The translations under genes were made by a program, and so were the position numbers. From assembly GCF_000378485.1 (NCBI RefSeq), contig NZ_KB899970.1:310001-374000 (forward strand): a stretch of 64,000 nt of DNA. Reading direction: 5' to 3'. Shown piece after piece: positions 16,347-23,778 of this stretch. Position 1 is the stretch's first letter. Each line of letters starts with the position of its first letter. The notes below the pieces were generated by a model that was given only the letters and a program-made list of their open reading frames with translations, did not search any database and was not told the origin of the DNA. The stretch comes from Flavobacterium rivuli WB 3.3-2 = DSM 21788 (lineage in GTDB: Bacteria > Bacteroidota > Bacteroidia > Flavobacteriales > Flavobacteriaceae).

Positions 16347-16613
16347 ATGGCAAGTGTTAAAAATTTAAAGAAAGATATCAATTTTGTATTAGGCGATATC
16401 ATCGAAGCAGTATATATTACTGAATTATCTGCTGGTGGTGAGGCTACTGATAAATCAGAAGCGCTTATAGACGAGGCTATTACAACTTTTGACAGCCTTA
16501 TCAAAGAGGTTAACGCTAAAAATGTTGAAAATAAAAAAGCACACTTTAAGCAAATAAGTAAAAAGCTGGAAGAGTCTGCTAACCAACTTATTGGAAAGCT
16601 ACAGACACTTTAA
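16347..16613 (+). CDS. Small helical hypothetical protein, 88 aa
   Basis: No function recognised. It is an acidic/lysine-rich, mostly helical cytosolic protein (MASVKNLKKDINFVLGDII, then two amphipathic helices ending LEESANQLIGKLQTL). Regular heptads hint at a helical bundle. It has its own promoter and is followed by tRNA-Thr copy 1. I believe similar proteins occur next to this tRNA in other flavobacteria, but this was not checked. Confidence 0.75.
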   Translation: MASVKNLKKDINFVLGDIIEAVYITELSAGGEATDKSEALIDEAITTFDSLIKEVNAKNVENKKAHFKQISKKLEESANQLIGKLQTL

Positions 16614-16647
16614 GCGAAAAATATCAATAAAAAGTGCAAATATCATT

Positions 16648-16677
16648 TTGGAAATTTAAAATCTACTATTATATTTG
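16648..16677 (+). promoter_or_regulatory. Promoter of tRNA-Thr copy 1 (TTG, 19 bases, TATATTTG)
   Basis: TTG at 16648-16650 and TATATTTG at 16670-16677 are separated by exactly 19 bases, the ideal Bacteroidetes spacing. The mature tRNA starts 16 bases later. Confidence 0.8.
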
Positions 16678-16693
16678 CACCCGTATTGAGAAT

Positions 16694-16767
16694 GCCGGTG
16701 TAGCTCAGTTGGCTAGAGCAGCTGATTTGTAATCAGCAGGTCGTGGGTTCGAGTCCCTCTATCGGCT
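16694..16767 (+). tRNA. tRNA-Thr (anticodon TGT), copy 1
   Basis: A 74-base cloverleaf: acceptor GCCGGTG pairs with TATCGGC, the D arm has AGCTCAGTTGG, anticodon stem GCTGA/TCAGC encloses loop TTTGTAA with TGT at 16728-16730, and the T arm has GGGTTCGAGTCCC. The discriminator base is T and CCA is not encoded. It reads ACA codons, and others by wobble. An identical copy lies 960 bases downstream. Confidence 0.97.
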
Positions 16768-16773
16768 CAATAA

Positions 16774-16803
16774 AAAACCGCTTCAGGAAACTGAGGCGGT
16801 TTT
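16774..16803 (+). terminator. Terminator of tRNA-Thr copy 1
   Basis: A 13-bp stem with GAAA loop (arms 16774-16786 and 16791-16803) begins 7 bases after the tRNA, with flanking A and T runs that let it work both ways. Confidence 0.85.
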
Positions 16804-16854
16804 GTCGTTTAGGAGGGAATGATGTGTTAATTATTATGGTTCAATTTATAAAAA

Positions 16855-17002
16855 TGTCACGCAAAGGCGCAGAGGCGCAAAGCGGGAATGTATAAGCTGG
16901 TGTGTCTCATCGACTGTTAAGTCGCAAAGCTTTGTTACTTACCAGTCGCTTTTAGCACAGCACGGTGCTTTTTAGCTTGCGACTCTGAGCCTTTGCGTGA
17001 CA
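16855..17002. repeat. 148-bp inverted-repeat element between the two tRNA-Thr genes
   Basis: The terminal arms 16855-16876 and 16981-17002 are inverted copies matching at 20 of 22 positions (TGTCACGCAAAGGC at the core). Further internal inverted pairs occur, for example 16921-16930 with 16975-16983. There is no open frame. It looks like a small non-coding, MITE- or REP-like element. Confidence 0.75.
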
Positions 17003-17040
17003 AAATAATTTTAGGATATTTGGCTGCTTAAATATATTGA

Positions 17041-17469
17041 TTACCCTTTCCAGGTAATATAAACTACATCGCTGGTATTGTCCCAATTAATTACCATAGT
17101 ATCTTTGACTACTTTTTTAATTACGCCTGTACTTTTATAATCGGCATACATAACGGTAAGTGTGTCATGTTTAAGAGTATAAGGCATATTGCCATCGCCA
17201 TCATGATCCACCACATAAAACGATTTTTTTGTTAATTCAAAATCAGCATGCGGTCCATTATTGTCTAAAGTCCAGATACCGTACAGGCTTTCCGGGTTGT
17301 ATTTAGGATTAATGACAGTATTCTGTAAAACGGTTTCCTTTATTGTTTCAGGAGCTGCTTTGGTAACAACAATTGTATCGCTAACTTTCTTTATAGTGGT
17401 TTCTTTTTGTTCTTTAGCACATGATGCAAGCAGTAAGCATAAGCTTATGGGTAATAAAAACTGTTTCAT
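17041..17469 (-). CDS. Hypothetical lipoprotein, 142 aa
   Basis: The lipoprotein signal MKQFLLPISLCLLLASC puts the acylated Cys at residue 17. The mature protein has a charged linker (about 18-55) and a beta-rich domain (ESLYGIWTLDNNGPHADFEL, ending NTSDVVYITWKG) reminiscent of small lipocalin-like folds. Family not recognised. It lies between the two tRNA-Thr units on the opposite strand, so it falls within the segment spanned by the duplication. Confidence 0.75.
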   Translation of the reverse strand: MKQFLLPISLCLLLASCAKEQKETTIKKVSDTIVVTKAAPETIKETVLQNTVINPKYNPESLYGIWTLDNNGPHADFELTKKSFYVVDHDGDGNMPYTLKHDTLTVMYADYKSTGVIKKVVKDTMVINWDNTSDVVYITWKG

Positions 17470-17608
17470 GAAAAATTAAAAAAAAATGATGGTTTATTGC
17501 AGTTAACATTTTATGCCAATTTACACATTAAAAGCTATTTGCGTATTGCAGTCAATGATTTTGTAATGTTTGTGCTAAAAAAATAACACCACAATACATA
17601 ATAATGCT

Positions 17609-17637
17609 TTGAATATTAAAAAACCTTGTTATATTTG
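17609..17637 (+). promoter_or_regulatory. Promoter of tRNA-Thr copy 2 (TTG, 18 bases, TATATTTG)
   Basis: TTG at 17609-17611 and TATATTTG at 17630-17637 are 18 bases apart. From the -7 element to the tRNA the sequence matches copy 1 except for one base. Confidence 0.8.
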
Positions 17638-17653
17638 CACCCGTATTGAGAAC

Positions 17654-17727
17654 GCCGGTGTAGCTCAGTTGGCTAGAGCAGCTGATTTGTAATCAGCAGG
17701 TCGTGGGTTCGAGTCCCTCTATCGGCT
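17654..17727 (+). tRNA. tRNA-Thr (anticodon TGT), copy 2
   Basis: All 74 bases equal copy 1 (16694-16767), with anticodon TGT at 17688-17690. Flanks are also shared from the promoter -7 element to the terminator, so the whole transcription unit was duplicated. Confidence 0.97.
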
Positions 17728-17734
17728 CAATAAA

Positions 17735-17764
17735 AAAACCGTTTCAGGAAACTGAAGCGGTTTT
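17735..17764. terminator. Terminator of tRNA-Thr copy 2, probably bidirectional
   Basis: It has the same hairpin as copy 1 with two substitutions that keep pairing. Long A run on the left and T run on the right; it also lies 7 bases beyond the stop of the convergent gene at 17771. Confidence 0.85.
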
Positions 17765-17770
17765 GTAGTT

Positions 17771-18415
17771 TTATTTCTTTTCTAACAAAAATTGAACTCG
17801 TCTTTTTCGGGACGTGCTATAAAAATCTTTTGATTTTAATTTGTTCCCCTTGTAAATTAATTCCCTTGTAAAGTTGGATTCATAATGGTATCTTATAAAA
17901 AAGTCGTGCATTGTAATTTCTACTTCTTTTAAATGAGCCAAATTATTAAGCTCTAATTTATTAAATCCGTAAATTGCTATTGATGGATTCGGATCTTCTT
18001 CAAATATTTTTTTAGGAATTGTAATGTTGCCTGATTCAATATCGCTGTAATAAAATGTGTCCTTGTATCGTAGAGTTGCAAAGGCAGGTGAACTTGCACT
18101 GTCTTTAAATGTTATTTGTAATGTATCACTTGTTTTAGCAGTATCATAAATTTGGTTTATCCTTTTTTGTGTATGCCTGTCATAAGATTCTCCAAATACG
18201 AATGCTATTTTATTACCTTTTATTGTAAACGTACCATATCCGTACCAGATTTGCATGTCGTCTGTACTAAATTTATGTTCAAATGTTTTTGTTTTTGGAT
18301 ACAGATAGTAATAGTTGCTAAACATAGATGCATCTTTTTGGGAATAAATAAGAGTATCCTGTGCATTACACATTGACGCAAATAAAAAGAGCTGAAATAG
18401 ATTAAGTATTTTCAT
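17771..18415 (-). CDS. Hypothetical exported protein, 214 aa
   Basis: The signal peptide MKILNLFQLFLFASMCNAQ is cleaved near residue 19. The mature protein is rich in aromatic and charged residues, with repeated beta-like segments (MQIWYGYGTFTIKGNKIAFV) and a basic end (STSRKRRVQFLLEKK). No family recognised. The AT content is higher than in the genes on either side. It shares the tRNA-Thr copy 2 terminator. Confidence 0.75.
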   Translation of the reverse strand: MKILNLFQLFLFASMCNAQDTLIYSQKDASMFSNYYYLYPKTKTFEHKFSTDDMQIWYGYGTFTIKGNKIAFVFGESYDRHTQKRINQIYDTAKTSDTLQITFKDSASSPAFATLRYKDTFYYSDIESGNITIPKKIFEEDPNPSIAIYGFNKLELNNLAHLKEVEITMHDFFIRYHYESNFTRELIYKGNKLKSKDFYSTSRKRRVQFLLEKK

Positions 18416-18526
18416 GAATTGTGGAGTAAATTCAAATATAAAGCTTTTTGGTGCAGTTTTAATTATTAATAATAGTTTAAAGTTAAAATTAATTTTAACT
18501 TTGTTTAGTTTTATATTAATTTTATT

Positions 18527-18534
18527 TATATTTG
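18527..18534 (+). promoter_or_regulatory. -7 promoter element (TATATTTG) of the DUF2089 operon
   Basis: A perfect TAnnTTTG match, 21 bases before the ATG at 18556, in a very AT-rich stretch. It overlaps the upstream in-frame TTG at 18532, which therefore cannot be the start. Confidence 0.65.
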
Positions 18535-18555
18535 TTGTTATATAATTTAAGTGTT

Positions 18556-18837
18556 ATGCAATTATCTAAACTTCCTGTTACATGTCCCAGTTGCAGCAGC
18601 GGCCTTAATGTATCGCAGCTTACGTGCCCATCGTGCAGTACACAGGTGTCAGGGATGTTCTCACTACCAGGATTAGTGCGCCTGCCCGAAGATGACCAGG
18701 CCTTTATACTGCAGTTTTTTTTAACCAGCGGCAGCCTTAAAGAGATGGCTTCGCGGTTGGGTATAAGCTACCCCACGGTGCGCAACCGCCTGGACGACCT
18801 TATAGCCAAACTAAAAACCATTATGCCACAAGAATAA
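18556..18837 (+). CDS. DUF2089 family zinc-ribbon/HTH regulator
   Basis: 93 aa. Two CPSC motifs (TCPSCSSGLN and TCPSCSTQVSG) form a probable zinc ribbon in the first 35 residues. A helix-turn-helix follows (SLKEMASRLGISYPTVRNRL, about 64-83), like the C-terminal DNA-binding helices of sigma factors. DUF2089 proteins usually accompany membrane proteins of unknown role. It heads a tight five-gene run ending at 21690, the likely target of its control. Confidence 0.88.
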   Translation: MQLSKLPVTCPSCSSGLNVSQLTCPSCSTQVSGMFSLPGLVRLPEDDQAFILQFFLTSGSLKEMASRLGISYPTVRNRLDDLIAKLKTIMPQE

Positions 18838-18851
18838 ACCAACCTTACCTC

Positions 18852-19430
18852 ATGAAGAAAATTATTATTAACCCTTTTGAAAAATTTACCGAAATCCAGC
18901 TTTTTATACTGGGCGTTGCGTTAACCGTTGGCGGCAGCCTGTTAAGCTACCTGCTTAAATGTCGTGTAGACGGTGTACTGCATATAGGTGCAGGAATAAA
19001 CGTAACCATAGCCCAGTCGTTTATAGATAGTGGCATAGCTACTTTTTCCCTGTTCATAGTATTCTATGTATTAGGACTCGTCATTAATAAAAAAACAAGG
19101 CTTATAGATATTTTAAATACCGTACTTATAGGGCGCAGCCCTATGTATTTGCTTACCCTGGGTAATGTAAACGGCCTTATTAATACTATGGATAAGGGAG
19201 CGGCTTCTGCCAATACTGTAGCTACAAATTTTTCGCCTGTAGAATATGCCGGCCTGCTGTTCTTTAGCTTGTTCGCTATATGTTTTTTAGTATGGATTGT
19301 CGCCTTGCTATATAACGGCTTTAAAACCGCTACCAACTTAAAATCTACCACACATAAAATAGCATTTGGCGTAAGTATCTTTTTTGCCGGCATAGTTGCC
19401 GAGATTATTGTGTATTCTATTAACTACTAA
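18852..19430 (+). CDS. Polytopic membrane protein, hypothetical (Yip1-like architecture)
   Basis: 192 aa with five hydrophobic helices at about residues 16-35, 53-76, 96-112, 131-155 and 168-188, connected by short polar loops. The layout resembles Yip1/YIPF-type proteins often encoded after DUF2089, but no motif proves it. The start is 14 bases after the DUF2089 stop and the stop is 9 bases before the hydrolase gene, so it belongs to the same transcript. Confidence 0.75.
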   Translation: MKKIIINPFEKFTEIQLFILGVALTVGGSLLSYLLKCRVDGVLHIGAGINVTIAQSFIDSGIATFSLFIVFYVLGLVINKKTRLIDILNTVLIGRSPMYLLTLGNVNGLINTMDKGAASANTVATNFSPVEYAGLLFFSLFAICFLVWIVALLYNGFKTATNLKSTTHKIAFGVSIFFAGIVAEIIVYSINY

Positions 19431-19439
19431 TATATCATC

Positions 19440-20837
19440 ATGAAAAAATCATTCCTCTTACTTGTCCTTCTTTTTAGTACGGTGCTTACAGCGCAGGATA
19501 TTACCGGAGCATGGCATGGCCTGCTCACTTTTCCGGGCGGCAAGCTGCGCATAGATATTAACATTACAAAACCGGCTACCGGCTATGCGGCAACTATGGA
19601 TAGCCCTGACCAGAGTGCGAAAGACATACCGGTTACAACTATAGATTTTATGAGCAATACGCTTACGTTTGCCATACCTGCCGGAAATATTGATTATAAG
19701 GGAGAACTTTTAAACGGTGAGTTTGTAGGGACTTTTACGCAAAACAACTATCCTATGGCACTAACACTTGGCCGTAAAGAGGTTAAAGTAGCAGCACTGG
19801 TACGGCCACAGGAGCCTGTTAAGCCCTACCCGTACTATGAGGAAGCTGTAACATTTAAAAATGAAAAAGCAGGAATTACTTTTGCGGGTACACTTACATT
19901 GCCTAAAAAAGAAGGTGCTAACTATCCTGCTGTAATCTTAATAACCGGTAGTGGCCCACAAAATCGTGACGAGGAACTTTTAGGGCACAAGCCGTTCCTT
20001 GTGCTGTCAGACTATCTTACGCGTAATGGTATTGCGGTATTAAGATATGACGACAGGGGCACAGCAGCATCCGGCGGGGAATTTGAAGGTGCTACCGCGG
20101 CTGATTTTGCAACAGATGCCGAGGCTGCGTTTAACTACCTGCTTACCCGTAAAGAAATAAATAAAAAAAAGATAGGGCTTGCCGGGCATAGCGAGGGTGG
20201 TGTTATTGCCCCAATAGTTGCGGGTAATAACCCTAATGTTGCCTTTGTAGTACTTATAGCGGGTACAGGTATACCGGGAGATGAGCTTATGGTACTCCAA
20301 AATTTCCTTATAAATAAAGCTGGTGGCATGCAAGAGGAAGAACTTAACAAAATGAGCGTTATTCTTAAAAATGCCTATAGCGTTATTAAAACAGAAAAAG
20401 ACCAGGCTGCCATGAAAGTAAAAGTAACCGCAGTATTTAATGAGCAGCTAAGGCCGTTGTTTATTTCTAAAGGTATTCCGGCAGCACAGGTAAACGAGCT
20501 TATTACCGCACAGGTAGATGACCTTACATCGCCATGGTTTACTTACTTTTTAAGGTATAACCCTGCGCCTGCCATAGAAAAACTAAAATGCCCTATACTG
20601 GCCATTAATGGCGAGAACGATTTGCAGGTGCCTTATAAAGCTAATCTTGATGCCATAAAGCGTGCAGCTGATAAAGGCGGGAATAAAAAAGTAACCATAA
20701 AATCATTCCCGGGCTTAAACCACCTGTTCCAAACGAGCGCCACAGGGTTGCCGTCTGACTATGGCGATATCGAAGAAACTTTTGCCCCTGCTGCATTGGC
20801 CGAAATATCAGGATGGATACTTAAACAGGTAAAATAG
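19440..20837 (+). CDS. Exported alpha/beta hydrolase (S33/dienelactone-hydrolase-like)
   Basis: 465 aa. The signal peptide MKKSFLLLVLLFSTVLTAQ is followed by a beta-rich N-terminal domain (about 20-125, DITGAWHGLLTFPGGKLRID), then a hydrolase domain from about residue 140: VILITGSGPQNRDEE, RYDDRGTAASGG, the nucleophile elbow GLAGHSEGG, the Asp in NGENDLQVPY and the His in LNHLFQ. Such proteins act on peptides or esters in the periplasm; substrate unknown. It is the third gene of the DUF2089 run, 5 bases before the first PH-like gene. Confidence 0.9.
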   Translation: MKKSFLLLVLLFSTVLTAQDITGAWHGLLTFPGGKLRIDINITKPATGYAATMDSPDQSAKDIPVTTIDFMSNTLTFAIPAGNIDYKGELLNGEFVGTFTQNNYPMALTLGRKEVKVAALVRPQEPVKPYPYYEEAVTFKNEKAGITFAGTLTLPKKEGANYPAVILITGSGPQNRDEELLGHKPFLVLSDYLTRNGIAVLRYDDRGTAASGGEFEGATAADFATDAEAAFNYLLTRKEINKKKIGLAGHSEGGVIAPIVAGNNPNVAFVVLIAGTGIPGDELMVLQNFLINKAGGMQEEELNKMSVILKNAYSVIKTEKDQAAMKVKVTAVFNEQLRPLFISKGIPAAQVNELITAQVDDLTSPWFTYFLRYNPAPAIEKLKCPILAINGENDLQVPYKANLDAIKRAADKGGNKKVTIKSFPGLNHLFQTSATGLPSDYGDIEETFAPAALAEISGWILKQVK

Positions 20838-20842
20838 TATGC

Positions 20843-21244
20843 ATGGTTTACAAATCTAAAATAGGGGTGGGCATGGTTAGTGTGCTTGCAGTAGTATACA
20901 CTGCCTGCTCGCTCCTTATGCTTTTTGATGATTCCTGGCCGGCAATACTAATTATAACCCCTGTTTTTGTTCTTGTGGCATATACGCTTTTTACAACCCG
21001 TTATATTGTGGAAGGAGAAAATCTAACTATAAAATCGGGGCCTTTTTACAACAAAATTTTTAGTATAAAAGCATTCCGGAAAATTGTAAAAACAAACAGC
21101 CTCATTACCGCTCCGGCATCATCTACAGATCGTATTGAGCTATTTTTTAATGGCTACGACAGCGTGGTTATTTCACCAAAAGATAAAGACGCTTTTATAA
21201 ATCATTTAAAAAGTATAAACCCTGCTATTGTTTATGAGGGTTAA
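20843..21244 (+). CDS. PH-like domain membrane protein, first of a tandem pair
   Basis: 133 aa. Two membrane helices (about 8-28 and 34-52) are followed by a cytosolic bacterial PH-like domain: TTRYIVEGENLTIKSGPF and a closing SPKDKDAFINHLKSINPAIV. The second gene (21271-21690) has the same plan and the same closing SPKDK-x-x-FI-x-HL-x-S-x-NP-x-IV, so the pair arose by duplication. Related PH-like domains are membrane adaptors; no partner is known. Fourth gene of the DUF2089 run. Confidence 0.8.
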   Translation: MVYKSKIGVGMVSVLAVVYTACSLLMLFDDSWPAILIITPVFVLVAYTLFTTRYIVEGENLTIKSGPFYNKIFSIKAFRKIVKTNSLITAPASSTDRIELFFNGYDSVVISPKDKDAFINHLKSINPAIVYEG

Positions 21245-21270
21245 AAAGGCTTCGAACTAAATTATGGATT

Positions 21271-21690
21271 ATGAAAAAAGTATACCCGTCTAAAATAGGA
21301 GTGTGGCTTATGGTTATTTTAATAACGGCAACGGTGCCGGGCTTTTATGCTGCAATTGCAAAACAAGACTATGCAGGTTTGCCCGTATTAATAATTGTTA
21401 CCATTTTTGTAGTGCACCTTATAGCTACAACACGCTATACAATAGACGGTATTATGTTGCGCGTGCAAAGTGGGTTTATCGTTAATAAAAAAGTAAGCAT
21501 TACAACTATTAGCAAAGTTGTGGAAACATATAATCCCATTAGCTCTCCGGCAGCCTCTTTAGACAGGCTTCAGGTATATTATAATAACGGCACAGTTATA
21601 ATTTCTCCAAAAGACAAAGCGGGTTTTATAGGTCATTTGCAGTCTGTCAATCCCAATATTGTATTTGTACCCAGAAATAAAAAGGGGTAA
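21271..21690 (+). CDS. PH-like domain membrane protein, second of a tandem pair
   Basis: 139 aa. Same architecture as its upstream paralog: two helices (about 10-28 and 34-52), TTRYTIDGIMLRVQSGF, and SPKDKAGFIGHLQSVNPNIV, then a short basic tail. The copies are clearly diverged, so the duplication is old. It ends the five-gene run; a 96-base gap separates it from the M61 peptidase. Confidence 0.8.
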   Translation: MKKVYPSKIGVWLMVILITATVPGFYAAIAKQDYAGLPVLIIVTIFVVHLIATTRYTIDGIMLRVQSGFIVNKKVSITTISKVVETYNPISSPAASLDRLQVYYNNGTVIISPKDKAGFIGHLQSVNPNIVFVPRNKKG

Positions 21691-21786
21691 TATTTACGTT
21701 TAAGCTGCTGTACCGATATTTTTTTATCTTTAGGGTGTAACAAATCGAAGGGCATTTCGACTTACATGTAACAAGAAACCTAATTT

Positions 21787-23622
21787 ATGAAAAGAATAAT
21801 CTGTACGCTGGCTTTAGCGTTAGCCATGGGCACTGTAGCCCATGCCCAGAAAAGCAAAGACGTTAAGGTAAGTATAGACCTTAAAGATGTTAAAGATGAC
21901 AAAGTACTGGTAACGGTTATTCCGCAGCCTTTTACCACAGATGTTACTACATATTACATTCCTAAAACCGTACCGGGAACCTACAGCGTAGATAATTACG
22001 GCACTTTTATAGAAGCTTTTAAGGCATTTGATAAGAATGGCAAAGAGCTTACTGTTACTAAAGGCGATGAAAATTCATGGAATATTACCGGAGCGAAAAA
22101 ACTGGCTAAAGTAACTTACCTTGTTAACGACAGCTACGATAACGAGTCGGAAAAAGAAGATCCTATTTTCTCGCCATCGGGTACAAATATTTTGGCAAAC
22201 CAAAACTTTGTGCTTAACACACATGGCTTTGTTGGCTATTTTAAAGACAGGACAGAGGTGCCTTATGAAGTTACCATTACACACCCTGCTACGCTTTGGG
22301 GCGCTACATCTATGGTAGACACCAATGCAGCTACAGATGTGGATGTGTTTACAGAGCCACGCTATCCAGCCCTTGTAGAGCACCCAATAATGTACTCTAA
22401 GCCGGATTATACTACATTTACTGTAGATGGTATGGAGATACTTATAAGCGTGTATTCGCCTACCGGTAAAGTATCGGCCAAAGAAATTACTCCGGCAATG
22501 GAGAAAATGATGAGGGCTCAGAAAAAATTCCTTGGGCCTATAAACAGCACAAAAAAATATGCGGTTCAAATTTACCTTTCTACAGGAGGTAAAGATGATG
22601 CAACGGGCTTTGGCGCGTTAGAACATCCTACATCTACCACGGTGGTACTGCCGGAACAAATGCCTATAGAGCAGCTTGAAGAAACATTAAAAGATGTAGT
22701 TTCTCACGAGTTCTTTCACATTGTAACGCCACTTAGCATACACTCTAAAGAAATACAGTTCTTTGATTATAACAATCCTAAAATGAGCGAGCACCTTTGG
22801 ATGTACGAAGGTGTAACCGAATATTTTGCTAACCTTTTTCAGGTTAACCAGGGGCTTATAGATGAAGATGCTTTCTTTACCCGTATTGCCGAGAAAATTG
22901 CCGGTGCAAAAAGGTTTGATGATACTATGCCGTTTACTAAAATGAGTAAAAATGTATTAGAAGAACCATACAAGGCTGCTTATGTAAATGTGTATCAAAA
23001 AGGTGCGCTTATTGCAATGTGTATAGATATACAAATGCGCGAAAGCAGCAATGGGCAAAGAGGTATACTTAGCCTTATGCAGGCATTAAGCAAAGAGTAT
23101 GGTAATAACAAACCGTTTAACGACGAAGATTTGTTTGCTAAAATAACATCACTAACATATCCTGCCGTTGGCGAATTCTTAAAAACATACGTTGCAGGCC
23201 CTACGCCAATACCTTATGATACCTATTTTGCTAAAATGGGTGTTACAAAAACCATGATAAAAAAACCGGGCAACCCGTTTATAAAAGGAGAAACAGAACC
23301 TTATATTACGGTTAATCAGGGTAAAGAAATATTTTTAAGGCCGGATATAGAGCCTAATGAATTTTTTAAAACACTTGGTATAGCAAAAGGCGATGTTATA
23401 CTTGCTATTAACGATACGGCTTATAACCTTGATAATATTTATGATATGATCACGGCAAGCACAACGTGGAAAGATGGCGAGGCTATAAGTGTAAAAATTA
23501 AACATGATGGTAAGGAAAGTGTTGTGAAAGGAAAAGTGAAACTGCCTGTAGATGAGGTAGAAGGCTATCATGCTACCGAGGCTTCTAAAGCTAAGCTTAG
23601 GGAAGCATGGCTTAAAGGTTAA
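21787..23622 (+). CDS. M61 family metallopeptidase with PDZ-like domain, exported
   Basis: 611 aa. The signal peptide (MKRIICTLALALAMGTVAHAQ) is followed by an N-terminal beta domain of about 170 aa, then the gluzincin core with zinc motif HEFFH (His307, Glu308, His311) and the downstream glutamate region LWMYEGVTEYF. A C-terminal PDZ-like domain (about 500-590, FKTLGIAKGDVILAIND) completes the M61 glycyl aminopeptidase plan. It probably trims peptides in the periplasm or at the surface. Its own terminator follows. Confidence 0.94.
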   Translation: MKRIICTLALALAMGTVAHAQKSKDVKVSIDLKDVKDDKVLVTVIPQPFTTDVTTYYIPKTVPGTYSVDNYGTFIEAFKAFDKNGKELTVTKGDENSWNITGAKKLAKVTYLVNDSYDNESEKEDPIFSPSGTNILANQNFVLNTHGFVGYFKDRTEVPYEVTITHPATLWGATSMVDTNAATDVDVFTEPRYPALVEHPIMYSKPDYTTFTVDGMEILISVYSPTGKVSAKEITPAMEKMMRAQKKFLGPINSTKKYAVQIYLSTGGKDDATGFGALEHPTSTTVVLPEQMPIEQLEETLKDVVSHEFFHIVTPLSIHSKEIQFFDYNNPKMSEHLWMYEGVTEYFANLFQVNQGLIDEDAFFTRIAEKIAGAKRFDDTMPFTKMSKNVLEEPYKAAYVNVYQKGALIAMCIDIQMRESSNGQRGILSLMQALSKEYGNNKPFNDEDLFAKITSLTYPAVGEFLKTYVAGPTPIPYDTYFAKMGVTKTMIKKPGNPFIKGETEPYITVNQGKEIFLRPDIEPNEFFKTLGIAKGDVILAINDTAYNLDNIYDMITASTTWKDGEAISVKIKHDGKESVVKGKVKLPVDEVEGYHATEASKAKLREAWLKG

Positions 23623-23656
23623 TAAATAACCATTTTATTGGCATATTATTAAGAAT

Positions 23657-23691
23657 AATCTCCGGCAAATACGATTTGCCGGGGATTTTTT
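23657..23691 (+). terminator. Intrinsic terminator of the M61 peptidase gene
   Basis: A stem of 14 bp (core CCGGCAAAT/ATTTGCCGG at 23662-23682, loop ACG) is followed by a T run. Confidence 0.88.
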
Positions 23692-23778
23692 GATTAATAA
23701 GAAATTGTTAAATATTTTAATTGTAAGATAGTGAGCGTGTTAAGTTTTTTTGTAATTTGGTGGAAACCAATCTTTACT

